Below are positions 33,313-43,128 of a DNA stretch of 64,000 nt, piece after piece. Origin of the DNA: CAVVFX01 sp963777595 (GTDB lineage Bacteria; Acidobacteriota; Terriglobia; Bryobacterales; Bryobacteraceae). Within the stretch, counting starts at the first letter, position 1. Every line of letters begins with the position of its first letter. A model generated the notes under the pieces. That model made no database searches, was not told where the DNA came from, and saw nothing but the letters and a program-made list of their open reading frames with translations. A program made the translations under genes and the position numbers. The stretch covers positions 168,925-232,924 of the forward strand of contig CAVZRE010000013.1 of the NCBI GenBank assembly GCA_963777595.1, read 5' to 3'.

Positions 33313-35638
33313 CTATTGAGGGGTTTCATGCTCCAGCGAGCGAACTGTCAATCTCTCTATAGACCACGTGATGGGGACGGGGGCGGCTTTCGCGGCGTCT
33401 CTGCTCCGCCCGCTGGCGCCAAGGCTACTCAGCAGATTCGCCAACGGATTCGCGCCTTCGTGGTTTGCCGAACGCGAGCGCACACCAGACGCGGAAAGAA
33501 CGCGCGGATCGATAGGATCCGCCGATGTCAAGAGAATGTACGTGTCGAGGCCATAGGGTCCGCCGATTTCGAAATCGTAAGGCTGGGAGGTCAACTGCAA
33601 TTCCGCCGGAGGGGTGTCGAGGGGCACCTGATTGCCCGTATTTCCCTCCCCCGACGGGATGAGCACCTGGATGTCTCCATCGCGGTCAATTGCCAAGACG
33701 TAAATCCAGCGCGGCGGAATGTCACCCTTGATGGCGGCACTGGCGGTCAACCAGACTTTGTAACGCTCTCCCTGGTGAGTTTGCGATTCACGGTCGCGCA
33801 GAGAATCGGAAGTACCTACTTTGCGAAGGCTGAGGCGATAAGGGAAACGATTCGACTTATCGTCTCCGCCGGGCGGTGGGCTCAACGTCATCCAGGCTTT
33901 GATGCGGTTCAGCTTGAGCGCCGCTTCACAAAGGTCGCTTGCAAAAGCGGGCGAGGCGGCCGAAAACCAGTCGGTGCGAACCGGAAGATTCATCTCGTTC
34001 TGGTCCTCGGAGATGGCACCGGGCCGCACCCACGCATACAAGAATTCCGCTCCATCCCATTGACCCGCGAGTGTATAGTCAGGACCAGCGGGACTCTTTT
34101 GTACATGGACCGCATCATTCTTTGAACCCTCTCCCAATTCGATGGAAGCCGGCAACGATGGCAGCGGGAAGTTGACGAACAAACTTGCGCCCGCGGGCAG
34201 GAGTTTTTTCAGTTCCTCGGGATCAAGGAGCGTCCCCATCTTACGGCACGAGTTTGCAGCCCCGCCGACTAGTTGCCAAGTTCCCTTCGATCCACCAGAG
34301 CTGGTATTGCGAGTTTTCCACGGTGGGATCGCGGACAATCCTGATTTTCGCCGCCTGCAGTTTCTTCAAGGCTGCGGCTGCTTGCGTAAGTTCCGCGAGA
34401 GTTGGCCCGTGTTTCTGGTAGTAAACCACCAGAGCGTTATTCAGGGGCACGACCCAGCGTTCCAGATGGAAGCGCTCGCCCGGTTGGAGGCTGGCGGCAC
34501 TGCCGCTGTCCACTTCGGCGTCGGAATCGGTGAGGCGCGCTTGCGTGACGCGAAAGCGCAGACCGTCTGAATTTTTGGCTTCGCTCGCGAGAACGCAGTT
34601 CTCATATATGCCAGATACGGCGCCCCGGTCGAGGAGGTACGTGCCATCAGGGTTGATCCTGCGAAATCGAACAATCATTCCGCTGGCGGAATTGGCTGTT
34701 TGGCCAAACATATCCAAGCGGTCGCGGCCTTCGCCAAAGATTTGCGGGTGCTGGTCGCCGAAGCGGTTCGACACGGCTACCTGTACGTCGCTGAAGAGCG
34801 CGCCTATGGCTTCGTTTTGCGGATGGGTCGACATCCTTTCGAGTAAAGCTTTAGTGAAGGCGCCGTGGGTTTTGTCTCCGGTATCGTCTTCTTTCGCCTC
34901 TTCTTTTTCGAAAGCCGCTGCCAGGACGAGCACGGGATGGGGAACGCCGGAACTCCTGCGGGTCGGGTCTTCCGGGATGCCTTTATCATTCACGTAACGG
35001 GGATCGTTGGGTGCGTCCTTGCCGCGTGCAAAGGAAGTCGCGCCGCGGCTGAGTCCTCCGCTGTGACAACTGTCGGCGATCACGGTCAGCCAAATTCCCT
35101 TCTTCGCCGCCGCGAGGTAGAGACGCGCCAGTTCTTTGTCGCGAACGTCCGCGCCTCCGTCCACGGCATCGTAAGGCACGAGCGTCTGATCGTAAGCATC
35201 AGTTGAGTTTTCGGGTCGAGCGATGTTGCGGATTTCCGAACCATGGCCGGAATAGAAGAACACACTGATGTCGCCTGGACACGTGGAGGAGTCGATTAGC
35301 CGGCTTTGGAAACGATCGAGAATTTGCTGCGCGGTGGCCTGCTCTTCGGTAAGCAACTCGATGTTCTTTGGATCGAAATTGTAATTCTGAAGCAACGCGG
35401 CAAAATCTACAGCATCGTTTACCGCGCCGTCCAAGTTGGGGAACGCCGGCCGGTTTGCAACTCCCATCACCGGCAGACGGGAGACTAGCGGATTTGCGGT
35501 TTTGGCTGGGGGCTTACGGGTCTTCCCTGCTTCGTAAGTGTTGATACCGACCACCAGCGCCCGGCGTACCGGTTGACACTGCGCGTGAACTCGCCAGCCG
35601 GACGCGGCCCAAAACAACAGAATCGCAGCCCATCTCAT
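33313..35638 (-). CDS. Secreted caspase-like peptidase (C14) with C-terminal DUF4384, one frameshift
   Basis: Residues 1-19 are a signal peptide ending near VHAQ. The peptidase C14 core follows: RRALVVGINTYE, PNLDGAVNDAVDFAALL, FFYSGHGSEIR with the catalytic His (about residue 130) and TVIADSCHSGGLSRG with the catalytic Cys (about residue 190). An open frame ends at 34241 after WWIEGNLATSRRG; the continuation, from about NSCRKMGTLLDPEELKKLL, is in another frame and overlaps by about 100 bases. It contains a DUF4384 domain (RYKVWLTASAAIKGDIPPRW, DGDIQVLIPSGE). Joined, the protein has about 775 residues. The start overlaps the stop of the upstream secreted gene. Confidence 0.8.
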
Positions 35639-36753
35639 GGAGTCTTCTTGGCTGCCGCGCCTGACGAAGTTGACTTCTTGGCGGGCGTGCTGGAATCGGT
35701 GGTGCTGACCGCGGAACTGCCTTGCGCCGGCAGGGTGAGCGGCTTCACGGTCAGCTTCAGGGTGACGTACGTGACGTCCGGGATTGAGTCATTGGCGATC
35801 TGATCGATGGGCCGGTTGGCAGGCACGGTGGGATCGATGAGGTAGCCCTGCTGTAGCTTGAGGGCCGCTAGTTTCGCGCTCAAAACATCCGTGTGAGCTT
35901 GGGGAACTACCGCATAATTTCCGGTTTTCAGGGGAACGTATGACAGTGGAAAATTCGCAGCTGCAACTGCTGCCTGGGTTGCCGCGGCAGGCACCAGCGG
36001 ACTGCTCATGATGAACGAAGCGCGCTCCTCCAGAAGACTGTAAATTGCAGTGAAAGCTTGAGCGGCCGGGATGCTGATGGCCGGGAATCCGATAAGCGGC
36101 GAGACAACCCCTGCTATTTTCACTCCCTGGCGCAAGATCTCGTGAAGTTTCGACTCCTTCGACATTGACGAAACGTTCACCGAAAACTTTCCAGCGCCAC
36201 CGGGAAGGATGACTTTGCTCGGCCCGCTGATCAGATTGGGTTGCTGAAATCCGAGTTGCTGCAGCGAAGGCAGTTTGCCTGCTTTGTCCGTGAACAAAGA
36301 GGCCAGCGCGACCCACGCGGAAGGGGCGAGAATATCCAGAAACTTCTGAGTCTGAACGCAGTCGATACGCAGCTGAGACGAAGTATATTGTTTGATCGTC
36401 TTATCGTCATCCTTACTGGGCCGGAACTGGCCAAGAACGATATCGATGGTCACGTCGCCCGGGTGGTTCAGCAGGTCGGACTTGGTGAGCTTATCGGCGT
36501 ACGAGAACTCGTCGCCTTTTTCGGAATAGAGATAAACCACGTCCTTGCCCTGCGCAGCCGGTTGGGGCTTGGGGGCGCCTCTACCCTTGTTGGGATCGAC
36601 GCTGTCATAAAAAGAGCCCCAAAAATCCGCTGGGCGAATCTCGGATGCACCCGGAGGAGTCTCCGATTGAGCGGTGGATTGGCTCGCCAGCAGAGCGGCC
36701 AGTCCCCCACCTGCCAGCAGCTCTTCCAGAAGGCGACGGCGGGACTGTTCCAT
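35635..36753 (-). CDS. Exported partner of the caspase-like protein, function unknown
   Basis: I do not recognise a family. The 372-residue product starts MEQSRRRLLEELLAGGGLAA, close to a twin-arginine leader with hydrophobic stretch and an A-x-S-type end near TAQS. The mature part is mostly beta-like in the first 180 residues (TKSDLLNHPGDVTIDIVLG, RIDCVQTQKFLDIL), then helical (KLHEILRQGVKIAGVVSPLI), and the last 30 residues are a Ser/Thr/Lys/Ala-rich disordered tail. The TGA overlaps the ATG of the caspase-like gene (ATGA), so expression is linked; it might be the caspase's substrate, inhibitor or docking partner. Confidence 0.6.
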   Translation of the reverse strand: MEQSRRRLLEELLAGGGLAALLASQSTAQSETPPGASEIRPADFWGSFYDSVDPNKGRGAPKPQPAAQGKDVVYLYSEKGDEFSYADKLTKSDLLNHPGDVTIDIVLGQFRPSKDDDKTIKQYTSSQLRIDCVQTQKFLDILAPSAWVALASLFTDKAGKLPSLQQLGFQQPNLISGPSKVILPGGAGKFSVNVSSMSKESKLHEILRQGVKIAGVVSPLIGFPAISIPAAQAFTAIYSLLEERASFIMSSPLVPAAATQAAVAAANFPLSYVPLKTGNYAVVPQAHTDVLSAKLAALKLQQGYLIDPTVPANRPIDQIANDSIPDVTYVTLKLTVKPLTLPAQGSSAVSTTDSSTPAKKSTSSGAAAKKTP

Positions 36754-36821
36754 GGTTTACTCCATTTTGTAACGTCAAGTGTGCGACCTGGGTATTACAA
36801 ACATCCATACGTCTAACGACC

Positions 36822-37568
36822 CTACCCGCGACCAATGAACGGCATCGTGGTAGCCATGATCGTCATGAACTGGACATTTGCGTCGAGAGGAAGGTTGGCC
36901 ATGTAGAGCACTGCGTCGGCGACGTGCTGGACGTTCATGCGTGGTTCGACCATCGTCGTCCCGTTCGCTTGCGGTACGCCCTGAGTCATACGGTCCGTCA
37001 TCTCCGTCGCGGCGTTGCCGATATCGATCTGGCCGCAGGCGATATCGAAGTTCCGGCAGTCAAGAGAGATGCTCTTCGTCAGCCCGGAGATGGCATGCTT
37101 CGTGGACGTGTAGGGCGCGGAGTGGGGACGCGGCGCGTGCGCGGAGATGGAACCATTGTTGATGATACGGCCGCCGCGAGGGTCCTGGGTTTTCATCATC
37201 CGGATGGCTTCCTGCGCGCAAAGAAACGAGCCGGTGAGGTTAACGCCGACTACATCCATCCATTGTTGATAGGTGAGATCTTCCATGGGGACGGCAGGCG
37301 TTCCTTTGCCGGCATTGTTGAAGAGCAGGTCGAGACGGCCGAAGTTGTCGTGTGCAGCGGCGAAGAGCGCGCGGACCTGATCCGGCTGGCTGACATCCGC
37401 CGGAACGGGAAGCATGCGGCCGCCGTGCGGATCGGCAAGAGCGGCGGTGCGATGCAACTCCGCTCCGCGGCGTCCGGCGAGCACGACCGAGTAACCTGCA
37501 CGCTGCAGGGTCAGGCTCACGGCGCGGCCAATACCGCTGCCCGCGCCGGTTACAAGGGCAATTTTCAT
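36822..37568 (-). CDS. Short-chain dehydrogenase/reductase
   Basis: A classical 248-residue SDR: ALVTGAGSGIGRAVSL is the T-G-x-x-x-G-x-G cofactor loop, DLLFNNAGKG the N-N-A-G motif, INNGSISA holds the catalytic Ser and PYTSTKHAISGL the Y-x-x-x-K pair. Residue R in LAGRRG after the second strand favours NADP(H), which is a family rule rather than seen here. The substrate is unknown. It stands alone between two oppositely arranged neighbours and ends 68 bases from the start of the caspase operon. Confidence 0.85.
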   Translation of the reverse strand: MKIALVTGAGSGIGRAVSLTLQRAGYSVVLAGRRGAELHRTAALADPHGGRMLPVPADVSQPDQVRALFAAAHDNFGRLDLLFNNAGKGTPAVPMEDLTYQQWMDVVGVNLTGSFLCAQEAIRMMKTQDPRGGRIINNGSISAHAPRPHSAPYTSTKHAISGLTKSISLDCRNFDIACGQIDIGNAATEMTDRMTQGVPQANGTTMVEPRMNVQHVADAVLYMANLPLDANVQFMTIMATTMPFIGRG

Positions 37569-37770
37569 ATCGCTGTCAGTGTAGCGCGACGAGAATAGAA
37601 ATACCTGGCTGTGAGCGACGCCAGACGGCTGCTGCGGCTTTGATATATTGTATACTATGAATGTTGCGGATCCCCGTCAGTTCACGCGCCCCGGTTCCGT
37701 GTGGTCCCGCGATCAGCTCGCGGTAACGAGATTCATTGATACGGAATCGTAATTCAGCCGAAAGGTCCGC

Positions 37771-39189
37771 ATGCCTGATCCCGAACTTTCCGTACAACGC
37801 GTCGCCATCATCGGCGGCGGATTTAGCGGTACGCTGGTCGCCATTCACCTTCTGCGCGGCAAGCGTCCGGTGCACATCGACCTGATTGATCCGCGAACCG
37901 CCGGGCGCGGTCTCGCTTACTCGACGGTCTGGGACGACCATCTCCTTAATGTGCCGGCTGTCCGCATGAGCGCCTTCGGTTCCGAGCCTATGCACTTTCT
38001 CCACTGGCTCCACGCGAACGGCAAGCCGGCGGCCCCTCCCGATTTTTTCGCGCCCCGCAAACTTTTCGGCGCCTACATTCAGGACCTTCTCCAGACCTCG
38101 GTCCGCGACGCCGTACCCCGGAGCCGTTTCCGCCAGCATTATGCTGAAGCCTGTGCCGTATCGCATGACGGCCTGCAGGCCCGCCTGGTGCTCAGTAACG
38201 GCGAACGTGTCCAGGCGGACAAGGTCGTGATGGCTACGGGTAATCCAGCGCCGGGGCTATTGCAAGGCGCTCCGGCAGGCTACTACGGTTCGCCTTGGGT
38301 GTCGGGCGCTCTGGCAGGTCCGTTCGATAAGGAACACCATCCCCAACAACAAATCCTGCTGATCGGGGCCGGACTAACCGCAGTGGACGCCTTCCTCGCC
38401 CTGGAAGGCCAAGGTTATCGCGGCCGCGTCCATTGTGTCTCCCGCCGCGGCAAGCTTCCTCACCCCCACACTTTTTATCACCCGCTGCCCGACCCCTATG
38501 TCGCTCCTCCGCACGCGGGCGCTCGTGAACTGCTTCGCGCCATTCGCCGGAGCGTCCGGGAAGCCGAATCCAGAGGCGTCGACTGGCGCGCGGTAATCGA
38601 TTCGCTGCGAAACGTTACCAACGATATCTGGTGCGCCATGGAACCCGTTGAGCAACGCCGCGTTCTCCGGCACTTGAAAACCTGGTGGGATATTCACCGA
38701 CATAGAATGGCTCCAGCGATTGGCGCCAGAGTCGCTGCCGCGCGCGAGCATGGCCAACTTTGCGTCCACGCGGGACGGGTACGGCGGCTGCTGGCTTGCG
38801 AGGGTGGAATTCGCGCCGAGATTATCCAGCGTGACGGCACTCCTCTTACCCTGGATGTTGATCGCGCGATCAGCTGTACCGGCTCAGAGGAAGACTACCG
38901 GCGCCTGACCAATCCCCTCATCCAATGTCTGCTCGGCACGGAAAGGATTGCTCCCAACTATATCGGCAAGGGCTTACGGACCAATTCCTACGGTGTTCTG
39001 GTCGACGCCGACGGCGTCACCACCGACTGGTTGCTGACCCTCGGTCCTACTCGTGTGGGCGGGCTCTTCGAAACTACCGCGGTACCCGAACTGCGCAAAC
39101 AGGCCGAAGCCTTAGCCAGCTATCTTTCCGCGGTGATCTATGAGCCGGTGGAAGCGCCGGTAGAGCTCTACTATGCGGCTGGAATTTAG
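37771..39189 (+). CDS. FAD/NAD(P)-binding protein (YdhS/HI0933-like flavoprotein)
   Basis: A 472-residue flavoprotein. RVAIIGGGFSGTLVAIHLL is the N-terminal dinucleotide-binding motif, followed by the family-characteristic GRGLAYSTVWDDHLLNVPA and the MSAFGSEPMHFLHWL block that defines this group. KVVMATGNPAPGLLQ and the second glycine motif ILLIGAGLTAVDAFLAL support a bound NAD(P)H or a second half-domain; FETTAVPELRKQAEALA closes the protein. Its reaction is not known; family members are annotated loosely as hydroxyacylglutathione- or nucleotide-linked oxidoreductases. It is convergent with uvrA. Confidence 0.8.
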   Translation: MPDPELSVQRVAIIGGGFSGTLVAIHLLRGKRPVHIDLIDPRTAGRGLAYSTVWDDHLLNVPAVRMSAFGSEPMHFLHWLHANGKPAAPPDFFAPRKLFGAYIQDLLQTSVRDAVPRSRFRQHYAEACAVSHDGLQARLVLSNGERVQADKVVMATGNPAPGLLQGAPAGYYGSPWVSGALAGPFDKEHHPQQQILLIGAGLTAVDAFLALEGQGYRGRVHCVSRRGKLPHPHTFYHPLPDPYVAPPHAGARELLRAIRRSVREAESRGVDWRAVIDSLRNVTNDIWCAMEPVEQRRVLRHLKTWWDIHRHRMAPAIGARVAAAREHGQLCVHAGRVRRLLACEGGIRAEIIQRDGTPLTLDVDRAISCTGSEEDYRRLTNPLIQCLLGTERIAPNYIGKGLRTNSYGVLVDADGVTTDWLLTLGPTRVGGLFETTAVPELRKQAEALASYLSAVIYEPVEAPVELYYAAGI

Positions 39190-39212
39190 ATAGACGACCA
39201 CTCACGAGCGGA

Positions 39213-42133
39213 TTACCTGCTGCCCAACCGCTCTTTCAGAAACCGGCCGGTATGCGAAGCCCTGCATGCGGCGACCTCCTCGGGCGTGCCGGTCACGACG
39301 ACCTCGCCGCCGGCATGGCCGCCTTCCGGTCCGAGATCGATCACATGGTCGGCAGTCTTGATGACATCGAGATGATGCTCGATCACAAGACCGTGTGGCC
39401 CGCGTCCACCAGGCGGTTCAGGCATTCCAGCAGACGCTCGACATCCGCCAGATGCAGTCCCGTGGTGGGTTCGTCCAGGATATAGAGCGTATGCTTCGAG
39501 CGCTGCAGTTTGCAAAGCTCGGAGGCGATTTTGATGCGCTGCGCTTCGCCGCCGGAGAGCGTCGTGGCGGATTGGCCGAGCGTCAGGTAGCCCAGCCCCA
39601 GATCGCTCAGCACTTCGATCTTCTTGCGATCGCAGGCTCGTCCGCAAAGAACGCCACGCCTTCCTCCACCGACATATTGAGCACATCGGTGATGGTCTTG
39701 CCGCGCAGCGTGACGTCCAGCGTCTCGCTGCTGAAGCGCGCGCCTTTGCAGGCGCCGCAGATCACCTCCACGTCCGGCATGAAGTAGAGCTGCGTGCGTG
39801 ATCACGCCTTCGCCCTGGCACTCCTCGCAGCGGCCGCCCTTGACGTTGAAGCTGAAGCGTCCCGCCTTGTAGCCGCGCTCCATGGAGAGCGGGGCACGCG
39901 CGAACAGCTCGCGGATGGTGTCGTAGAAGCCGATGTACGTCGCCGGGTTCGAGCGGCTGTTGCGGCCGATCGGCGATTGGTCGATGTTCACCACCTTATG
40001 CACATGCTCCGCGCCGTCCAGTCCAGTCGTGGTCGCCCGGCAGCGTGCGGGTGTCCACCAGGCGCTTCCACAGCGCCTTGTACAGGATCTCGTTGATCAG
40101 CGTGCTCTTTGCCGGAACCCGACGCGCCCGTGATCGCGATCAGCATGCCGAGCGGGAAGCTGACGTCGACTCCTTTCAGATTGTTCTCGCGCGCGCCGCG
40201 GACGGTCAGCATTTTTCCCTGGCCTTTCCGGCGATTTTTGGGAGTGGCGATGGAACGTTTGCCGGAGAGAAATTGGCCGGTCGGCGAACGCCTTGCAGGC
40301 CATCAGGTCGTGGAGGGTTCCTTGCGCCACCACTTCCCCGCCGTGGACGCCCGGACCCGGGCCCATCTCCACGATATGATCGGCGGCGCGAATGGTGTCT
40401 TCGTCGTGCTCCACCACGATCACGGTGTTGCCGATGTCGCGCAGGCTTTCGAGCGTGGCGATCATCTTCACGTTGTCCTTGGGATGCAGGCCGATGCTGG
40501 GCTCATCGAGCACGTAGAGCATGCCCATCAGACCCGATCCGATCTGCGTGGAGAGGCGGATGCGCTGCGATTCGCCGCCCGAAAGCGTGCCGGAACGGCG
40601 GTTGAAATTCAGGTAGTCGAGGCCGATGCCGAGCAGCAACGTTCCAGACGCCCGCGGATTTCGCCCAGCACCTGCCGGCCCGCATCGGCGCCGCGGCCCG
40701 ATGGTTTGAGGCTGCCGAGGAATGCGTGCAGCTCGTCGAAGTGAAGATGGCCCACATCGTGGATGGTCTTGCCGGCGATGGTGAAGAGCAGCCGGGTGGC
40801 GCGCAGGCGCGCGCCTTTGCAGTCGGGGCAGGTGTGCTCCACCATCACTTTGTCGAGCCACGCTTCCATGCCGGAACTGGCTTCGCCGCGCTGGCGGTAG
40901 CGCCGGTAATGCCGCTCGATGCGGCGCGCGATGCCGCCGAAGCCGACCTCCTTGCCTTCGGCTTCGTCGCGCTTGACCTTGGCATCGGGCGGCACGGACA
41001 TGACGATTTTCTTTGCCGTCCAGGCCGTACAGAATGGCGTTGCGCACCGCTTCGGGCAGCTTCTCCCAGGGCGTGTCGAGCGAGAATTGCAGTTCCTTCG
41101 AGAGGCTGTACATCACGCGCCCGTCCCAGGTGTCGGGATTGTACTTGAAGGCCTCGCGCACGAAACAGCCGCCCGCGATGCTGCGCTTGGGATCGGGCAC
41201 CAGCAGTTCCGGATGCGTGATCTTGTGGATGCCCAGACCGCCGCAGGTCCGGCAGGCGCTCTCCGGATTGTTGAACATGAAGTACTCGGGCTGAATGTCG
41301 CCGTAGACGAAATGATGCGTGTGGCTGCAGAGGCCTTTGTAGAAACGTTCCGCTTTCGGCTTTGGCCGCACCCTTCAGCGACTTGCGATCTGCATCAGCC
41401 CGTCGCCCACCAGCAGCGTGGCGGCGATTCCGGCCTTGATGGCTTTCTCGTGCTGCGGGCCGACCACGAAGCGGTCCACCACCGCGTCCATGTCGCGTGA
41501 CTGTCGATTCGTCGAGGTCGAGTTCGGCGGAGATGTCGACGGGCTTGCCGTCGATCGATCGAGCTGGCGGCAGCCTTTCTTGCGGACCTCGGTCAAGACG
41601 AAGTCAGATCTTCGCCGTAGAGCTTGAACACCGGAGCGCGCAGTTCGATTTCGGCGCCTTCGGGCAGGGACAGAATGGCTTCCAGAATCTGGTTCGCGGT
41701 GCGGCTGGGCACACGCTCGCCGGTGCGCGGGCAATGCGGTTCGGCGATGGTGGCGAAAAGCAGATTCAGATAGCTGGCGATGTCGGTCATGGTGCCGACG
41801 GTGGAGCGCGGGTTGCTGCCGGTGGTCTTCTGCTCGATGGAGATGACCGGCGAGAGGCCGAAGACGAAGTCCACGTCGGGCTTGGCCACCTGCGACGACG
41901 AAGCGCTTGGCGTAAGTGGAGAGCGATTCCATATAGCGGCGCTGGCCTTCGGCGTAGATGGTGTCGAAGGCCAGGCTCGATTTGCCGGAGCCGGAGAGCC
42001 CGGTGACCACGATGAGCTTGTCGCGCGGCAGTTCGAGCGATACGTTTTTCAGATTGTGGACGCGCGCGCCCTGCACCGCGATGGTCGTGCGAGGAGCGGC
42101 TTTGGGCTTAGCCGCCGCTGGTTTACCAGGCAT
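39213..42133 (-). pseudogene. uvrA: UvrA, excinuclease ABC subunit A, spread over several frames
   Basis: UvrA finds DNA lesions for nucleotide excision repair. All parts are present over 2.9 kb but in changing frames: the first P-loop VVTGLSGSGKSSLAFDTIY; DFVFGLSPVISIEQKTT; CRTCGGLGI and CPDCKGARL (zinc ligands); GTLSGGESQRIRLSTQIG with VLDEPSIGLHPKDN; the second P-loop AITGASGSGK; CEECQGEG; TTLSGGEAQRIKIASELC with ILDEPTTGLH; and the ending EHHLDVIKTADHVIDLGPEG. At least ten frame changes are needed. The ATG at 42133, behind AAGG, overlaps the stop of the nucleotidyltransferase gene. The density of isolated indels in otherwise perfect motifs points to sequence error; true decay cannot be excluded. 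Confidence 0.85.
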
Positions 42134-43070
42134 CGGGACCTTCTGCAGGCGCAATGCTACGGTGGAAAAACGCCATTTCCTCCACCCCCACGTTGCTCTT
42201 CTTCGTCAGTCGAACCGGCAAAGACGCTTTACCGATCAACTCCTGATCGGCCAGGTACTCACAAATACCGGAGACGCAGCGGGCTCCGAAGTTGCGCCTG
42301 AAGTGGTTGTCGATTTCGCTCGCGGAACGAGCCTCGCCGACTTCGCGCAGGTAGTCGAAGACGGGTTGGAACAGGTCTTGCGCGCTGGTCTGCGATATAG
42401 GCGTCCATAGCGGATAAGGCGGCTTGCACGCTCTTCCTGGTTTTCTTCGAGTTCAGCAGATCGAGGTAGATGATTTTGAAGAAGTCGGGATTCAGCTTCA
42501 TGGCCTGCGGGATCACCTCGCGATCGGCAAGCAGGCGCGCATTCAGGACTTCGATCTTGGCCAGGGGATTGGCGGCGTAGAGGATCCAGAGCGCCGTGTA
42601 TTCCAGGTCGCCGCGCGTTCGAAACCATTTATGGGCTTTGTAGATGGAGGGAAGGGCGCTCGCCGGCTGCGTTGAGGCGTTGGAGCTGGAGATCGCGTTC
42701 ACCCGATTACGAGGAGTTGCTCACAGAGACGGGCGATGGTTTCGTCATGGGTATAGAGCAGGCGCCCTTTAGCCAGGAAGGAGTGCGAGAAGCAGTTGCG
42801 GAGGGAGCCTTCGACAGCCTTGCGAAACTCCGTCCGCGGTATCAGCGCGGCGTGTACATTGATCCCGTCAGCGTATAGCGACAAGGCTCATCGGCTGACC
42901 TTCTTGTCGTCGATCGTTACCAGCACCAGATCGATATCGGACTTATCCCAAACCGTGTCGTGGGACAGACTGCCACAAAGGATTGCTGCCAGAATGGACC
43001 GGTCGCTCTTGACCTTCGCAACGAGCGTCTCCAACGCAGCATCGAACCTTTGGTGGGCAGTGGTGGACAA
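42123..43070 (-). pseudogene. Nucleotidyltransferase domain protein, with an in-frame TGA and frameshifts
   Basis: The N-terminal 60 residues contain the G-S-x-D-x-D nucleotidyltransferase signature (LCGSLSHD...WDKSDIDLVLV). A TGA at 42888-42890 interrupts an otherwise continuous frame (KKVSR, stop, ALSLYADGINVHAALIPR); a single-base change to TGG would repair it. Two further frames carry YKAHKWFRTRGDLEYTALWIL...FFKIIYLDLLNSKKTRKS and then DYLREVGEARSASEIDNHFR...LIGKASLPVRLTKKSNVG, ending at 42123 just inside the uvrA start. Read together, this is one protein of about 316 residues. Its function is unknown; similar MNT-type domains occur in antitoxins and metabolic enzymes. Confidence 0.65.
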
Positions 43071-43128
43071 GGAAGATCGTCTTCTCCCGTAAACCGAGGG
43101 GATATAATGTCAGACTTGCTCGGGCCTC

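Noticed and set aside
36645..37598. 317-residue rightward frame across the SDR gene
   Set aside because: Antisense shadow of the SDR with intact Tyr-Lys active site.
37657..37752. 31-residue frame upstream of the flavoprotein gene (MNVADPRQFTRPGSVWS...)
   Set aside because: No ribosome-binding site, no relation to neighbours and too short to support.
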